Shown: positions 8,484 to 17,602, numbered from the stretch's first letter. The stretch: DNA of 51,556 bases from Cetobacterium sp. ZOR0034 (GCF_000799075.1 NZ_JTLI01000013.1:1-51556), one strand, 5' to 3'. The notes: a model not told the origin generated them from the sequence alone. Made by a program: numbers and translations.

Positions 8484-9308
8484 TTATTTTTTTTCAAAAA
8501 TATCTATATTTACCTCTACTGTTGTTTTTAATTTATTTAAAAGAAATAATTTCTCAACACCTTTTTGTGGACTTCTCCATCTATATGGTGTCATATTGAA
8601 AAGATTTTCAATACTCTCTTGCTCTAATATTTCTGTTTGATACTTTACATTCACTTTTTCTAAATGAGAGAAAATATTTAAATCTTCAATCGGTGAATAA
8701 AACTCTTTTCTAACAACATCATAAACTACCTCTTTCAATTCTAAAAGATGATTTTCTCCTGTCGAAACTATTATTAGCTTTCCACCTTTTTTCAAAGTTC
8801 TCATTTTTTCTTCTGGGATTATTTTAGCAAACATACATATTATAAAATCTAAAGATTCATCTTCTATTGGTAAAGAGCTTGCACTAGCAACAATCCATTC
8901 TATATTTTTATATGATTTTGCTGCAGATATAACAGCCTCCTTTGATATATCTATTCCCACTATCTCATTTTTTACACCTAGATCATTTAAAAAATTTTTT
9001 AATCTATTTGTGTAATAACCTTCTCCACAACCTATATCTAAAATTTTTATATCTTTCTTTTCTCCGAGTTCTTTTTTCACTATCTCATTTACTCCATTTG
9101 ATATACCTTCATAATAACCTTTCTCTAAGTAGTTTTTTCTACTTAAAACCATCTCTTTACTATCTCCTGGAAGCTTACTATTTTTTTGATTAGACAATAA
9201 TAAATTTACATGTCCAAATTTCGAGACATCAAAGTTATGATTTCCTTCACATATATATTTTCTTTCAATCTTTTGCATTTTCTTATTACAAACTGGACAA
9301 ATTATCAT
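8484..9308 (-). CDS. rlmA: 23S rRNA (guanine-N1) methyltransferase, RlmA family
   Basis: RlmA-family enzymes methylate N1 of a guanine in helix 35 of 23S rRNA (G745 in E. coli, G748 in TlrB-type members). The N-terminal zinc module is C4, C7, C20, H24, nearly the E. coli numbering. It is followed by the family signature NHNFDVSKFGHVNLL and LPGDSKEMVLSRKNYLEKGYY, then a class I SAM-binding domain with KILDIGCGEGYY. Length 274 is normal. Single gene: divergent from the unknown gene at 9400 and closed by its own terminator. Whether it modifies G745 or G748, which affects macrolide response, cannot be told here. Confidence 0.9.
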   Translation of the reverse strand: MIICPVCNKKMQKIERKYICEGNHNFDVSKFGHVNLLLSNQKNSKLPGDSKEMVLSRKNYLEKGYYEGISNGVNEIVKKELGEKKDIKILDIGCGEGYYTNRLKNFLNDLGVKNEIVGIDISKEAVISAAKSYKNIEWIVASASSLPIEDESLDFIICMFAKIIPEEKMRTLKKGGKLIIVSTGENHLLELKEVVYDVVRKEFYSPIEDLNIFSHLEKVNVKYQTEILEQESIENLFNMTPYRWRSPQKGVEKLFLLNKLKTTVEVNIDIFEKK

Positions 9309-9361
9309 TTTATATACCTCACTAATTTTTTTATCTTCTATATATTATATCATAGATTTTA

Positions 9362-9370
9362 TGTTATAAT
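9362..9370 (+). promoter_or_regulatory. Extended -10 promoter element of the 9400 gene
   Basis: TGTTATAAT, an extended -10 (TG-N-TATAAT), lies about 30 bases before the start at 9400. No good -35 is present, consistent with an extended -10 promoter. Confidence 0.5.
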
Positions 9371-9399
9371 ATCTAAAAAATGATGGTGGTGATTATATT

Positions 9400-10017
9400 A
9401 TGAAAGAAAACTTTTTCAACAACTTTATTGTTAATTTCTATGACAAAATTGAAACTGAATTCGAATCATTAATGAAAAAAGAAAAGGCAAAAAAACTATC
9501 TGTCTTAAATTTAGAGGTTGATGCTATCGACTATTTAGACGGTAGTAAAACTCCAATTATAGAAACAATAAAAGAGGGAGAACACGGTATCGAGATTTTT
9601 TTAAAAAATAAAGATATGGTTCCTTCGGCTTATAGCATTGAAGATATTTTCCATTCATTCTCTTTAGCTGTTTTAGCTGATAAACTTATAAAAAAAGATA
9701 GATATGTTAAAATTTTAGAAGATTTTTATGTGCAGTCTGAAGAATTAGTTAAAGATCACCTTAAACATTTAAATGTAAAAACTTTATCTATTACAGAGGA
9801 TGAATACGAAGTTTTAGCTATTTCTAAAGCTTCTGGAGCATATAAAGTTGGAGCCGGAATTGTAAAAGAGATTTTCCTTAACAATGATAGAGTTTTCTTT
9901 AATATTGATGGATATGATGAAGAGCTTATAACAGCTCATATTGTTGAGTGTAGTGCTGCTGATTTAGCAATGCTTTTAAACAATATTCTTTTCCCTGAAA
10001 ATGTAGAAGAAATATAA
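9400..10017 (+). CDS. Unrecognised cytosolic protein
   Basis: I do not recognise this 205-residue protein. It has no signal peptide and no membrane segment. The N-terminal third is charged and helical (NFYDKIETEFESLMKKEKAK). The middle alternates strands and helices, and the C-terminal region has a KASGAYKVGAGIVKEIFLNN segment and ends HIVECSAADLAMLLNNIL. It has a good start (GGTGGTGATT site), its own extended -10 promoter and a terminator shared with acyP, so it is a real single-gene unit. It runs opposite to its neighbours rlmA and acyP. It may be lineage-restricted, but that needs a database search. Confidence 0.75.
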   Translation: MKENFFNNFIVNFYDKIETEFESLMKKEKAKKLSVLNLEVDAIDYLDGSKTPIIETIKEGEHGIEIFLKNKDMVPSAYSIEDIFHSFSLAVLADKLIKKDRYVKILEDFYVQSEELVKDHLKHLNVKTLSITEDEYEVLAISKASGAYKVGAGIVKEIFLNNDRVFFNIDGYDEELITAHIVECSAADLAMLLNNILFPENVEEI

Positions 10018-10018
10018 A

Positions 10019-10046
10019 AAAAAGCGATAGATTTCTATCGCTTTTT
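10019..10046. terminator. Bidirectional terminator
   Basis: GCGATAGA (10024-10031) and TCTATCGC (10034-10041) pair across TT, flanked by A and T runs on both sides. It serves both the 9400 gene and the convergent acyP. Confidence 0.85.
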
Positions 10047-10314
10047 AATATTTACTTTTGAACTCTTCAAACTTTTCAGTATCCAAAATAGATTCCTCGA
10101 TACTCGTAACTTTACTCATTATCGAACCTATTTTTAAATACTTTTTAAAGTTTTGAATAATAATATCCTCTCCCTGAGCAAAAACTTCCACGTCACCATT
10201 AGATAAATTTCTTACAACACCCTTAACTCCAAGTCTTTGAGCATTAAGCTGAGTAGTTATTCTATATCCAACACCTTGAACCCTACCTTTAACTAAAAAA
10301 TGATATGTTTTCAT
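10045..10314 (-). CDS. acyP: Acylphosphatase
   Basis: Hydrolyses acyl-phosphates such as acetyl- or carbamoyl-phosphate. The 89 residues match the family length. Signature 1, GRVQGVGYR, carries the phosphate-binding arginine (R18), and signature 2, GVVRNLSNGDVEVFAQG, carries the catalytic asparagine (N36). It follows pepT by 16 bases and is probably co-transcribed with it, ending at the bidirectional hairpin at 10019-10046. Confidence 0.95.
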   Translation of the reverse strand: MKTYHFLVKGRVQGVGYRITTQLNAQRLGVKGVVRNLSNGDVEVFAQGEDIIIQNFKKYLKIGSIMSKVTSIEESILDTEKFEEFKSKY

Positions 10315-10330
10315 TTTTCCTCCTCGAATA

Positions 10331-11554
10331 CTATCTCGTCATAATTTCTACAATTTTTAAAATTACTTGTACTGATTTCTCCATAGATTGGAAAGGTATA
10401 AACTCAAATTTTCCATGGAAATTATGTCCACCTGTAAATATATTTGGACAAGGTAATCCTTTGAACGATAATCTAGCTCCGTCAGTTCCACCTCTAATTG
10501 GCTTTATAATCGGCTTTACTCCAACTTCTAACATAGCTTCTTTGGCTAAATCCACAATATGATAAACTGGTTCTATCATCTCTCTCATATTATAATAGCT
10601 ATCTGTCATTGTTAAAATAAGCTCAGCATCAGAATATTTTCCTGCTAAATAGTTTACTGCGTTCTCTATCAAACTCTTCTTTTCTAAGAACTTCTCTTTC
10701 GAATGATCTCTTATTATATAATCTATCTCTGTTAACTCAATTGTTCCTTTAAAATTTGTTAATAAGAAGAATCCTTCATATCCTTCTGTATATTCTGGTC
10801 TTTCACTAACAGGAAGCATCGCATTTAATTCCATAGCTAATAACATCGCATTTATCATTTTGTTCTTTGAAGCTCCTGGATGTATATCTCTTCCTTTAAT
10901 AACTATATTTGCTGAAGCTGCATTGAAATTCTCAAACTCTAATTCTCCAATTTCTCCACCATCAATCGTATATGCAAACTTTGCCCCAAATTTTTCTACA
11001 TCAAATAGATTTGCTCCTCTTCCAATCTCTTCATCAGGAGTTATTCCTATTTTAATCTCTCCATGCTCAATCTCTGGATTATCTTTTAAAAATTTTAAAG
11101 CTGTCATAATCTCTACTATTCCAGCTTTATCATCCGCTCCTAAAAGAGTCGTTCCATCTGTTACAATTAAAGTTTGATCTATATATTTTTTTAACTCTGG
11201 AAAATCTTTAGTTTGCATAACGATATCTAATTCTTTATTTAAAACTATATTTTCTCCATCATATTTCTCTATTATTCTAGGTTTAACATCTGTTCCGTTA
11301 AACGATGGTGCTGTATCCATATGAGCTATAAATCCAATTGTTGGAATCTCTTTTTTCGAATTTGATGGTAGCGTCCCCATAATATATCCATTTTCATCTA
11401 ATGATATATCCACTAATCCAATCTCTTCTAAATCTTTAACTATTACTTTAGCTAAATCCCACTGAATCTCTGTACTCGGACATGTTTTACTCTTAGCATC
11501 CGCTGTTGTATCAATCTGCACATATTGTAAAAACTTTTCTAATAAAAAACTCAT
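10331..11554 (-). CDS. pepT: Peptidase T (tripeptidase)
   Basis: A cytosolic two-zinc aminopeptidase of the M20B family that releases the N-terminal residue from tripeptides. Metal-site segments are visible: FIAHMDTAP, the LLGADDKAGIVEIM stretch, and TPDEEIGRG. GGTDGARLSFKGLPCPN sits near the C-terminus. I start it at 11554 (MSFLLEKFLQYV), because GGGAGGAAAG precedes that ATG; the frame is open eleven codons further upstream without a ribosome site. This gives 407 residues, the usual PepT length. It suits an organism that lives on peptides and amino acids. Confidence 0.95.
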   Translation of the reverse strand: MSFLLEKFLQYVQIDTTADAKSKTCPSTEIQWDLAKVIVKDLEEIGLVDISLDENGYIMGTLPSNSKKEIPTIGFIAHMDTAPSFNGTDVKPRIIEKYDGENIVLNKELDIVMQTKDFPELKKYIDQTLIVTDGTTLLGADDKAGIVEIMTALKFLKDNPEIEHGEIKIGITPDEEIGRGANLFDVEKFGAKFAYTIDGGEIGELEFENFNAASANIVIKGRDIHPGASKNKMINAMLLAMELNAMLPVSERPEYTEGYEGFFLLTNFKGTIELTEIDYIIRDHSKEKFLEKKSLIENAVNYLAGKYSDAELILTMTDSYYNMREMIEPVYHIVDLAKEAMLEVGVKPIIKPIRGGTDGARLSFKGLPCPNIFTGGHNFHGKFEFIPFQSMEKSVQVILKIVEIMTR

Positions 11555-11629
11555 CTTTCCTCCCAAAACCTCTTTATTGTTTAACATATATATAAATTAA
11601 CATAATTTGTCCAAAAAAAATAGTCTCTT

Positions 11630-11658
11630 TTGCAAAAATATCAAAAATATGTTACCAT
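11630..11658 (+). promoter_or_regulatory. Possible promoter of rsuA
   Basis: TTGCAA (11630-11635) and TACCAT (11653-11658) with a 17-base spacer, about 40 bases before the rsuA start. Confidence 0.4.
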
Positions 11659-11698
11659 CTTATGATAGAAAATAAAATTTGTGAGGTTGAAATTAAAG

Positions 11699-12391
11699 TT
11701 GAAATTAAGATTAGAAAAATACTTAGTTGAATGTGGTGTGGCTAGTAGAAGAAAGATAAAGAAAGCTGTTGCTGAAGGCAGAGTCACTGTTAATGGGTTA
11801 GTTGAGGTAAATGATGCAACTGAAGTTGAATGGGGAATAGATACCATTACTTTCGACGGAGTTATTCCTAAGAAAAAAGAACTAAAATACTATATTATGT
11901 ATAAAGTTGCTGGTTACATAACCGCAATGGAGGATATGAATAAAAAAACTGTTGCTGAACTTCTCCCTGACTTTATAGATAAAAGATCTGTCTCACCTGT
12001 TGGAAGACTCGATAAAGATACTGAAGGACTTTTGCTTTTTACAAGTGATGGTGATTTAAGTTATACAATGGCTCACCCAGATAAAAAGATGGAAAAAACA
12101 TACTATGTCGAATTAGATAGAGAAATTTCTGAAGAAGATATTTTAGCTCTTGAAACAGGAGTAAAATTAGATACTGATTATACATCTCTTCCAAGTAAAG
12201 TTGAGTATTTAACTTCTAAAAGTATTCATTTAACAATTACAGAAGGAAAATATCATCAAGTAAAAAAAATGCTTAAAGCTGTAAAAAATAAAGTTATCTA
12301 TCTAAAAAGAGTTCAATTTGGAAATTTAACTCTCGACGGAATGAATCCAGGAGATGTAAAGGAAATTTTTAGAGAAGATATTGATATATAA
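11699..12391 (+). CDS. rsuA: 16S rRNA pseudouridine synthase, RsuA family
   Basis: Isomerises a uridine in 16S rRNA (U516 in E. coli) to pseudouridine. An N-terminal S4 RNA-binding domain (LRLEKYLVECGVASRRKIKKA) leads to the catalytic domain with the active-site segment GRLDKDTEGLLLF (aspartate after L) and the EGKYHQVKKML motif. At about 230 residues it is RsuA-sized, shorter than RluB. The start is uncertain. TTG at 11699 gives the natural S4 N-terminus but is 12 bases from GAGG; GTG at 11681 has no ribosome site. The first codons contain an imperfect 12-base tandem repeat of TTGAAATTAAAG. RluB/RluE-like targets are not excluded. Confidence 0.88.
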   Translation: MKLRLEKYLVECGVASRRKIKKAVAEGRVTVNGLVEVNDATEVEWGIDTITFDGVIPKKKELKYYIMYKVAGYITAMEDMNKKTVAELLPDFIDKRSVSPVGRLDKDTEGLLLFTSDGDLSYTMAHPDKKMEKTYYVELDREISEEDILALETGVKLDTDYTSLPSKVEYLTSKSIHLTITEGKYHQVKKMLKAVKNKVIYLKRVQFGNLTLDGMNPGDVKEIFREDIDI

Positions 12392-12418
12392 AAAAGCTGG
12401 AAATTTATCCAGCTTTTT
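12391..12418. terminator. Bidirectional terminator rsuA / permease
   Basis: AAAAAGCTGG (12391-12400) pairs with CCAGCTTTTT (12409-12418) around an eight-base loop, with T runs on both strands. It lies between the convergent rsuA and GntP-family genes. Confidence 0.9.
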
Positions 12419-12425
12419 TTACACT

Positions 12426-13670
12426 CTATCCTATTACTAAATATGTTAAAAATGAAGATAAAGCTAATACAAATCCAATTGCAGATTCATACGGTATTAG
12501 CTTTAATCTCTCTTCTAATTTCATACTGCACGCTCCACCTGTACTATGGAAAAATGACCCATGAGGTAGATGGTCTAAAACTGTTGCTCCAGAGTTCACC
12601 ATTGCCGCACCCCAAACAGCACTAACCCCTGCTGCTAAAATTGCACCCGAGAAAGTTGCTGATGCTATTGTTGCTCCTGCTGTTGTTGATGCCGTCGCTC
12701 CAGACATTAATGCCCCTGCTATCGGTGCAATAAGTCTATCGCTTATATTAGCTTTTCCTAACAGAGAAAGTATAACATCTTTCAATGTAGAGTTTTTAAT
12801 TATTCCAGCTACCGTTCCTGTTCCTACTAAAAGAATTGCCACTCCAGACATTTTTTGAAGTCCATACTCCATAGATTCCTTTAATTTCGCTGTTTTTCCC
12901 ATGAAAACTATTCCAACTAAACCACCTACTGGTAAAGCAATAAGAGGATCTACATTTATACCAGCTATCGGTCTTAGAGCCAGTAAAGTTATTGTCACAA
13001 GAGGTCCTACAATACTTCCAAAGAATGATGGCAACTCTCCTTTTTCTTCAATATTTTCTATCTCTATAACTTTTTCTCCTTTTTCAACCAACAAATTTGC
13101 TATTAAAATCGTTGCAATTAAACCTATCAATGCTGGAACTATATTTACCCACATAACTGACGAAAGTGAAGCCCCAAAATTTTCAGCTGATGCTATTGTA
13201 TTCGGATTTGGAGATATTATATTTCCACATTTTCCTCCTCCAATCATAGCTAATAGCATGGCCATTTTTGACATTTTCAATCTTCTTGCTATAGCTAAAG
13301 CTATTGGTGACACTGTTATAACAGCAACGTCAATAAATACACCTATTGCTGTTAATATAAGCGCTGATAACGCAAGTGCTAAGATTGCTCTTTTTTCACC
13401 TAACTTATCTATTATTGTTTCCGCTATTTTTGTTGCTGCTTCTGTTTTTATAAGTATTCCTGCTAATATACCCGCTGTTAAGATTCTAACAATCGCTGGA
13501 GTAACATCCTTTACTCCACTTATCATTAAATTTACCGTTTCAGGAAGAGATACTCCTCCTGCTAACCCACCTATAACGGCTCCTAATATCAAGCTATATG
13601 CTGGATTAGCTTTTCTTATAATTAAAATTATTGCAATTATTAGTCCTAATACTGCTCCAAATGCTGTCAT
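12426..13670 (-). CDS. GntP-family permease, probably for glycerate
   Basis: A 414-residue, very hydrophobic protein with about 12 membrane segments and the GntP/gluconate:H+ symporter features: the N-terminal YSLILGAVIGGLAGG, the GGGKCGNIISPNPNTIA loop and the C-terminal HLPHGSFFHSTGG motif. It starts 12 bases after the glycerate kinase stop and is almost certainly co-transcribed with it. From that pairing I infer uptake of D-glycerate, since the family also carries gluconate and other sugar acids. The sequence alone does not fix the substrate. Confidence 0.85.
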   Translation of the reverse strand: MTAFGAVLGLIIAIILIIRKANPAYSLILGAVIGGLAGGVSLPETVNLMISGVKDVTPAIVRILTAGILAGILIKTEAATKIAETIIDKLGEKRAILALALSALILTAIGVFIDVAVITVSPIALAIARRLKMSKMAMLLAMIGGGKCGNIISPNPNTIASAENFGASLSSVMWVNIVPALIGLIATILIANLLVEKGEKVIEIENIEEKGELPSFFGSIVGPLVTITLLALRPIAGINVDPLIALPVGGLVGIVFMGKTAKLKESMEYGLQKMSGVAILLVGTGTVAGIIKNSTLKDVILSLLGKANISDRLIAPIAGALMSGATASTTAGATIASATFSGAILAAGVSAVWGAAMVNSGATVLDHLPHGSFFHSTGGACSMKLEERLKLIPYESAIGFVLALSSFLTYLVIG

Positions 13671-13682
13671 TTTTCCTCCCTA

Positions 13683-14834
13683 CTACTTAGAATATTTTTT
13701 CTCACAAACTTTAATCAATCTAAATATCTCTTCTGAATTTCCTTTTACAAATTTATATGCGATCTCTTTTTTCATAGCTTCTTCTAATAAAATTGGATAA
13801 TTTATTATTGAAAAGAAACTATCTATTCCTTTTTCATGAGTTTGAACAGCATCATCTGTTAATCCTCCAGCTAAAGCTATAACTGGTATATCAAATTTTT
13901 TAGCTATCTTTGCTACACCTACAGGAGCTTTCCCCATTGCTGTTTGAAGATCTAATCTTCCTTCACCTGTTATCACAAAATCTGCATTTGATAACTCTTG
14001 CTCTAATCCAACTTTTTCTAAAATCATATCTATTCCAGGAGATAATTTTCCGTTTAAAAATGCAACTAGTCCTCCTCCTAATCCTCCCGCAGCTCCTGCT
14101 CCAGAAAGATTTGATACATCGATTCCTGTTTCTTTTTTTATAACTTCAGATAAATCTTTTAATCCTTTATCTAAATCTTTAACCATCTCTTCTGTGGCAC
14201 CTTTTTGTCTTGAATATATCTCTGCTGCACCTCTTGGTCCGTAGAAAGGATTATCTACATCACATGCAATTAGAAATTTACAATCATCTAGCTCTTTCAT
14301 TTTTGATGATGAATCAACAAATCTAACTTTTGATAAAATCTCACCACCAAAACCTAATTCGTTTCTATTTTCATCTAAAATCTTAAAACCTAAAGCTTGA
14401 AGCATACCTAGCCCGGCATCATTTGTTGCGCTTCCTCCAATTCCTATGACAAATTCACGACACCCTTTTAATATAGCATCTTTTATCAATTCTCCAGTTC
14501 CATATGTTGTTGTCTTCATAGGATTTCTTTTCTCTGTTGGAATAAGTGGTAATCCTGAAGCTTCAGCCATCTCTATAACTGCAGTTCCATCTCCCATTAT
14601 CCCATACTTTGATTCTATTTTTTCCATCAGCGGATTATTAACTAAAACTTTAACAATTTTTCCATCTGTTCCTTCTACTAATGAAGAAACTGTCCCCTCT
14701 CCACCATCAGCTATTGGAACTTTAACTATCTCTGCATCCGAATATACTTTTCTTACTCCTTCTTCTATTGCACTCCCCAGTTCAAAAGAACTTAAACTAC
14801 CTTTAAAAGAATCTATCGCAATAACTACTTTCAT
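13683..14834 (-). CDS. Glycerate kinase (GarK/GlxK family)
   Basis: Phosphorylates D-glycerate, in characterised members mostly to 2-phosphoglycerate, feeding it into lower glycolysis. The 383-residue sequence begins MKVVIAIDSFKGSLSS and contains VPIADGGEGT, GIGGSATNDAGLGMLQALG and the C-terminal VITGEGRLDLQTAMGKAP, all family hallmarks. The start follows TTAGGAGGAAG. It is the first gene of a two-gene unit with the GntP-type permease, so uptake and activation of glycerate are linked. Nothing else of a glycerate or glyoxylate pathway lies nearby. Confidence 0.93.
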   Translation of the reverse strand: MKVVIAIDSFKGSLSSFELGSAIEEGVRKVYSDAEIVKVPIADGGEGTVSSLVEGTDGKIVKVLVNNPLMEKIESKYGIMGDGTAVIEMAEASGLPLIPTEKRNPMKTTTYGTGELIKDAILKGCREFVIGIGGSATNDAGLGMLQALGFKILDENRNELGFGGEILSKVRFVDSSSKMKELDDCKFLIACDVDNPFYGPRGAAEIYSRQKGATEEMVKDLDKGLKDLSEVIKKETGIDVSNLSGAGAAGGLGGGLVAFLNGKLSPGIDMILEKVGLEQELSNADFVITGEGRLDLQTAMGKAPVGVAKIAKKFDIPVIALAGGLTDDAVQTHEKGIDSFFSIINYPILLEEAMKKEIAYKFVKGNSEEIFRLIKVCEKKYSK

Positions 14835-14919
14835 ATCTTCCTCCTAAATTAAATTTTTCGTATGTATTTTACTCTCTTCATTCTGTATATCCTTTTTCTA
14901 ATTTTTTAGGAATAGATTA

Positions 14920-15624
14920 TTACTGTTCAAAAACTCCTAGATCTTTATTGTCTATCAATAACTCAACTCTTGGATCATCTTGTAGATGAGCATACTTTTG
15001 AATAAACCATTTTACTAACTCTTCATCTCTTTTTACTTCAGTTCCATTATTTATAAATATATTTATTGTTATACTTTTAAAATATTTCAATCCTAGTTCG
15101 ATATCTCTATCTATCATCTCTTTAGTTTGACCTTTAACACAGATTAGAAGACAAACAGAATATAATTTTTGACTTAAATCCTCTATTTCAACAGTTCCAA
15201 CTTTGAAATTTTTTCCGTAAGAGTGTATTCTAAAATCATTATCAAATGTTTCCATTCCCATTCTAAATCTTATATCTATCCCTTTGAAAAACTCTTTAAT
15301 CTCATTCAACCTATTTTTATATCCATAATAGATTTCAAAGTAAAGTAGTTTTATATTTTTTGCTAAAACAACCTCTCTTATCTTTTCTAAAGTTGATTCT
15401 GGAAGTTCAAATACAGAACCCGAATTAATAACCTCTAAGGCTCCAAATTCGCCTGTTACCTCTTCTAAAGTTTCTATATTCACTTTTTGAATCTCATCTA
15501 AATCTGTTGAGTTATCCTCTATATAGTTACAAAATTTACACTTTCCATACTTACAAGGCAATCCTTTTAACAAAACAATCTCTCTTTTATTTTTATTTTC
15601 AATCTTACTATATCTAATTCCCAT
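14920..15624 (-). CDS. Radical SAM protein with CX4CX2C cluster motif
   Basis: A short (234-residue) radical SAM protein. The cluster cysteines are C24, C29 and C32 in LPCKYGKCKFCNY, spaced CX4CX2C rather than the usual CX3CX2C. Downstream features fit a partial TIM barrel: EVINSGSVFELPE (SAM-binding strand region), YFEIYYGYKNRL, and the Elp3-like RMGMETFDNDFR. No extra Fe-S or RNA-binding domain is attached. It stands alone between the thrS terminator and the glycerate kinase gene. One candidate is queuine lyase (QueL), a small radical SAM enzyme described in clostridia for salvaging queuine; I cannot confirm this from sequence alone. Radical SAM membership is firm, function is not. Confidence 0.8.
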   Translation of the reverse strand: MGIRYSKIENKNKREIVLLKGLPCKYGKCKFCNYIEDNSTDLDEIQKVNIETLEEVTGEFGALEVINSGSVFELPESTLEKIREVVLAKNIKLLYFEIYYGYKNRLNEIKEFFKGIDIRFRMGMETFDNDFRIHSYGKNFKVGTVEIEDLSQKLYSVCLLICVKGQTKEMIDRDIELGLKYFKSITINIFINNGTEVKRDEELVKWFIQKYAHLQDDPRVELLIDNKDLGVFEQ

Positions 15625-15657
15625 TTCTCTCTCCTAATATATTTTTAAGTGGAAAAA

Positions 15658-15679
15658 GAGCAGGAAAAAATTCCTGCTC
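15658..15679 (-). terminator. Intrinsic terminator after thrS
   Basis: A perfect 9-bp stem GAGCAGGAA/TTCCTGCTC with a four-base loop, followed on the minus strand by CTTTTTCC. It lies directly after the thrS stop. Confidence 0.85.
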
Positions 15680-15688
15680 ATAATTTAA

Positions 15689-17602
15689 TTAGTTATTAAA
15701 TTTTGGTGTTGCTTCGTCTTTTATCATCTCTACGAAGCTTTCTAATGACATTGACTCTTGGTTTTGAGAACCAAATCTTCTAATGTTCACTTCTCTATTT
15801 TCAACTTCATTTTTACCAATAATTAATTGTACAGGTACTTTATATTTTCCGTTAGCTTCTCTAATTTTGTATCCGATAGATTCAGCTCTTGTATCTATTT
15901 CAACTCTGATTCCTTCAGATTTTAATATTGATACTAACTCTTTTGCATAAGGCACAACATCATCGTTTATTGTTAATACCTTAACTTGACATGGTGCTAA
16001 CCAAGTTGGGAATGCTCCTGCATAGTGCTCGATTAATATTCCCATGAATCTCTCTAATGAACCATAAACAACTCTATGAATCATTACTGGTCTATGCTTC
16101 TCTCCATCCTCTCCAACATAAGAGATATCAAATCTCTCTGGTAAGTTGAAGTCTAATTGGATAGTTCCACATTGCCAAGTTCTTCCGATAGCATCCTTTA
16201 TTTTGAAGTCTAGCTTCGGACCATAGAATGCTCCATCCCCTGGATTTAATTTATAATCTCTTCCTAACTTCTTTAAAGCTCCCTCTAAAGCTGATTCAGC
16301 TTTATCCCAAATCTCTTGAGATCCAATAGCTTTTTCTGGTCTTGTAGATAACTCGATTGCATATTCGAATCCGAATAGCCCTCTGTAGAATTTATCTATT
16401 AAGTTTACTACTCCAATAATCTCATCTTCGATTTGCTCTGGAGTCATAAATATATGAGCGTCATCTTGTGTAAAGTTTCTTACTCTCATTAATCCATGAA
16501 GTGCTCCTGAGAACTCATGTCTATGAACGATTCCTAACTCTCCAGCTCTGATTGGTAAATCTTTATATGAATGCATTCCATGCTTGTAAACTAAAACTCC
16601 ACCTGGACAGTTCATAGGTTTTATAGCGAATTCAGTTTCATCAATCTCTGATGTATACATATTCTCTCTATAGTTCATCCAGTGTCCTGAAGTTTCCCAT
16701 AACTCTTTATTTAACATGATAGGAGTTTGAATCATTTCATATCCAGCTTTCTCATGCTCTCTTCTCCATAAATCTGTTAATACATTTCTCATTTTCATAC
16801 CGTTTGGTAAGAAGAACGGGAATCCTGGTCCGAAGTCACTTGTAAAGAATAACTCTAACTCTTTACCTAATCTTCTATGATCTCTTTTTTCAGCTTCCTC
16901 TAAGAACTTTAAGTGAGCTTTTAATTGAGGTTCAGTTGCGAAAGCAAATCCATAGATTCTTTGTAACATTTTGTTATTAGAATCCCCTCTCCAGTAAGCT
17001 CCAGCTACTGACTTTAATTTGAAAGCTTTTAAGTAAGATGTAGATGGAACATGTGGTCCTCTACATAAATCGATAAAATCTCCTTGCTTATAGAATGTTA
17101 ACATTTCGTTAGCTGGAATACTCTCGATTATCTCAACTTTATAAGTTTCTCCAAGGTTTTTGAAGTGCTCAATAGCTTCCTCTCTAACCATTTCTATTCT
17201 TTCAACTTTTATATTTTCTTTAACTATTTTTTTCATCTCAGCTTCGATTTTTTCTAAATCTTCATCTGTGAATTGATTTTCAGGATCGAAATCATAATAG
17301 AATCCGTTCTCTATTGATGGACCTATTGCAACTTTTGTTCCAGGGAATAATCTTATAACTGCTTGTGCCAATAAGTGAGCAGTTGAATGCTTTATGATCT
17401 CTTCTCCATCCTCTGTTTCTGGAGTTATGATTTCAATATTAGCATCTCTATCTAATACGTAGCTCATATCTACTTCTTTTCCATCTACTTTTGCTCCAAT
17501 AGCTTTTTTAGCTAAAGAGTTACTGATTGATTTTGCAATCTCAAACATATTTACACTGTTTTCAAACTCTTTTATATCTCCACTTGGTAATATTACTCTC
17601 AT
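15689..17602 (-). CDS. thrS: Threonyl-tRNA synthetase
   Basis: Charges tRNA-Thr. The 637 residues carry the full bacterial set: TGS domain (1-60), the editing domain with HSTAHLLAQAV and a second histidine/cysteine pair (FIDLCRGPHVP), the class II core with zinc ligands in MNCPGG and motif 2 around HRHEFSGALHGLMRVRNF, and a C-terminal anticodon-binding domain. The start follows AAAAGGAGAAAAAC. It begins 32 bases after the lptD stop with no terminator between, so read-through from lptD is likely. No T-box leader is visible in that short gap. Confidence 0.97.
   Translation of the reverse strand: MRVILPSGDIKEFENSVNMFEIAKSISNSLAKKAIGAKVDGKEVDMSYVLDRDANIEIITPETEDGEEIIKHSTAHLLAQAVIRLFPGTKVAIGPSIENGFYYDFDPENQFTDEDLEKIEAEMKKIVKENIKVERIEMVREEAIEHFKNLGETYKVEIIESIPANEMLTFYKQGDFIDLCRGPHVPSTSYLKAFKLKSVAGAYWRGDSNNKMLQRIYGFAFATEPQLKAHLKFLEEAEKRDHRRLGKELELFFTSDFGPGFPFFLPNGMKMRNVLTDLWRREHEKAGYEMIQTPIMLNKELWETSGHWMNYRENMYTSEIDETEFAIKPMNCPGGVLVYKHGMHSYKDLPIRAGELGIVHRHEFSGALHGLMRVRNFTQDDAHIFMTPEQIEDEIIGVVNLIDKFYRGLFGFEYAIELSTRPEKAIGSQEIWDKAESALEGALKKLGRDYKLNPGDGAFYGPKLDFKIKDAIGRTWQCGTIQLDFNLPERFDISYVGEDGEKHRPVMIHRVVYGSLERFMGILIEHYAGAFPTWLAPCQVKVLTINDDVVPYAKELVSILKSEGIRVEIDTRAESIGYKIREANGKYKVPVQLIIGKNEVENREVNIRRFGSQNQESMSLESFVEMIKDEATPKFNN

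Noticed and set aside
12901-13800. A 299-codon open frame on the plus strand opposite the GntP permease
   Set aside because: It is the mirror of a hydrophobic, alanine- and glycine-rich gene. It has no ribosome site, and its composition (many Thr, Pro, Asn, Ile) is that of an antisense shadow; the permease frame has clear family motifs.
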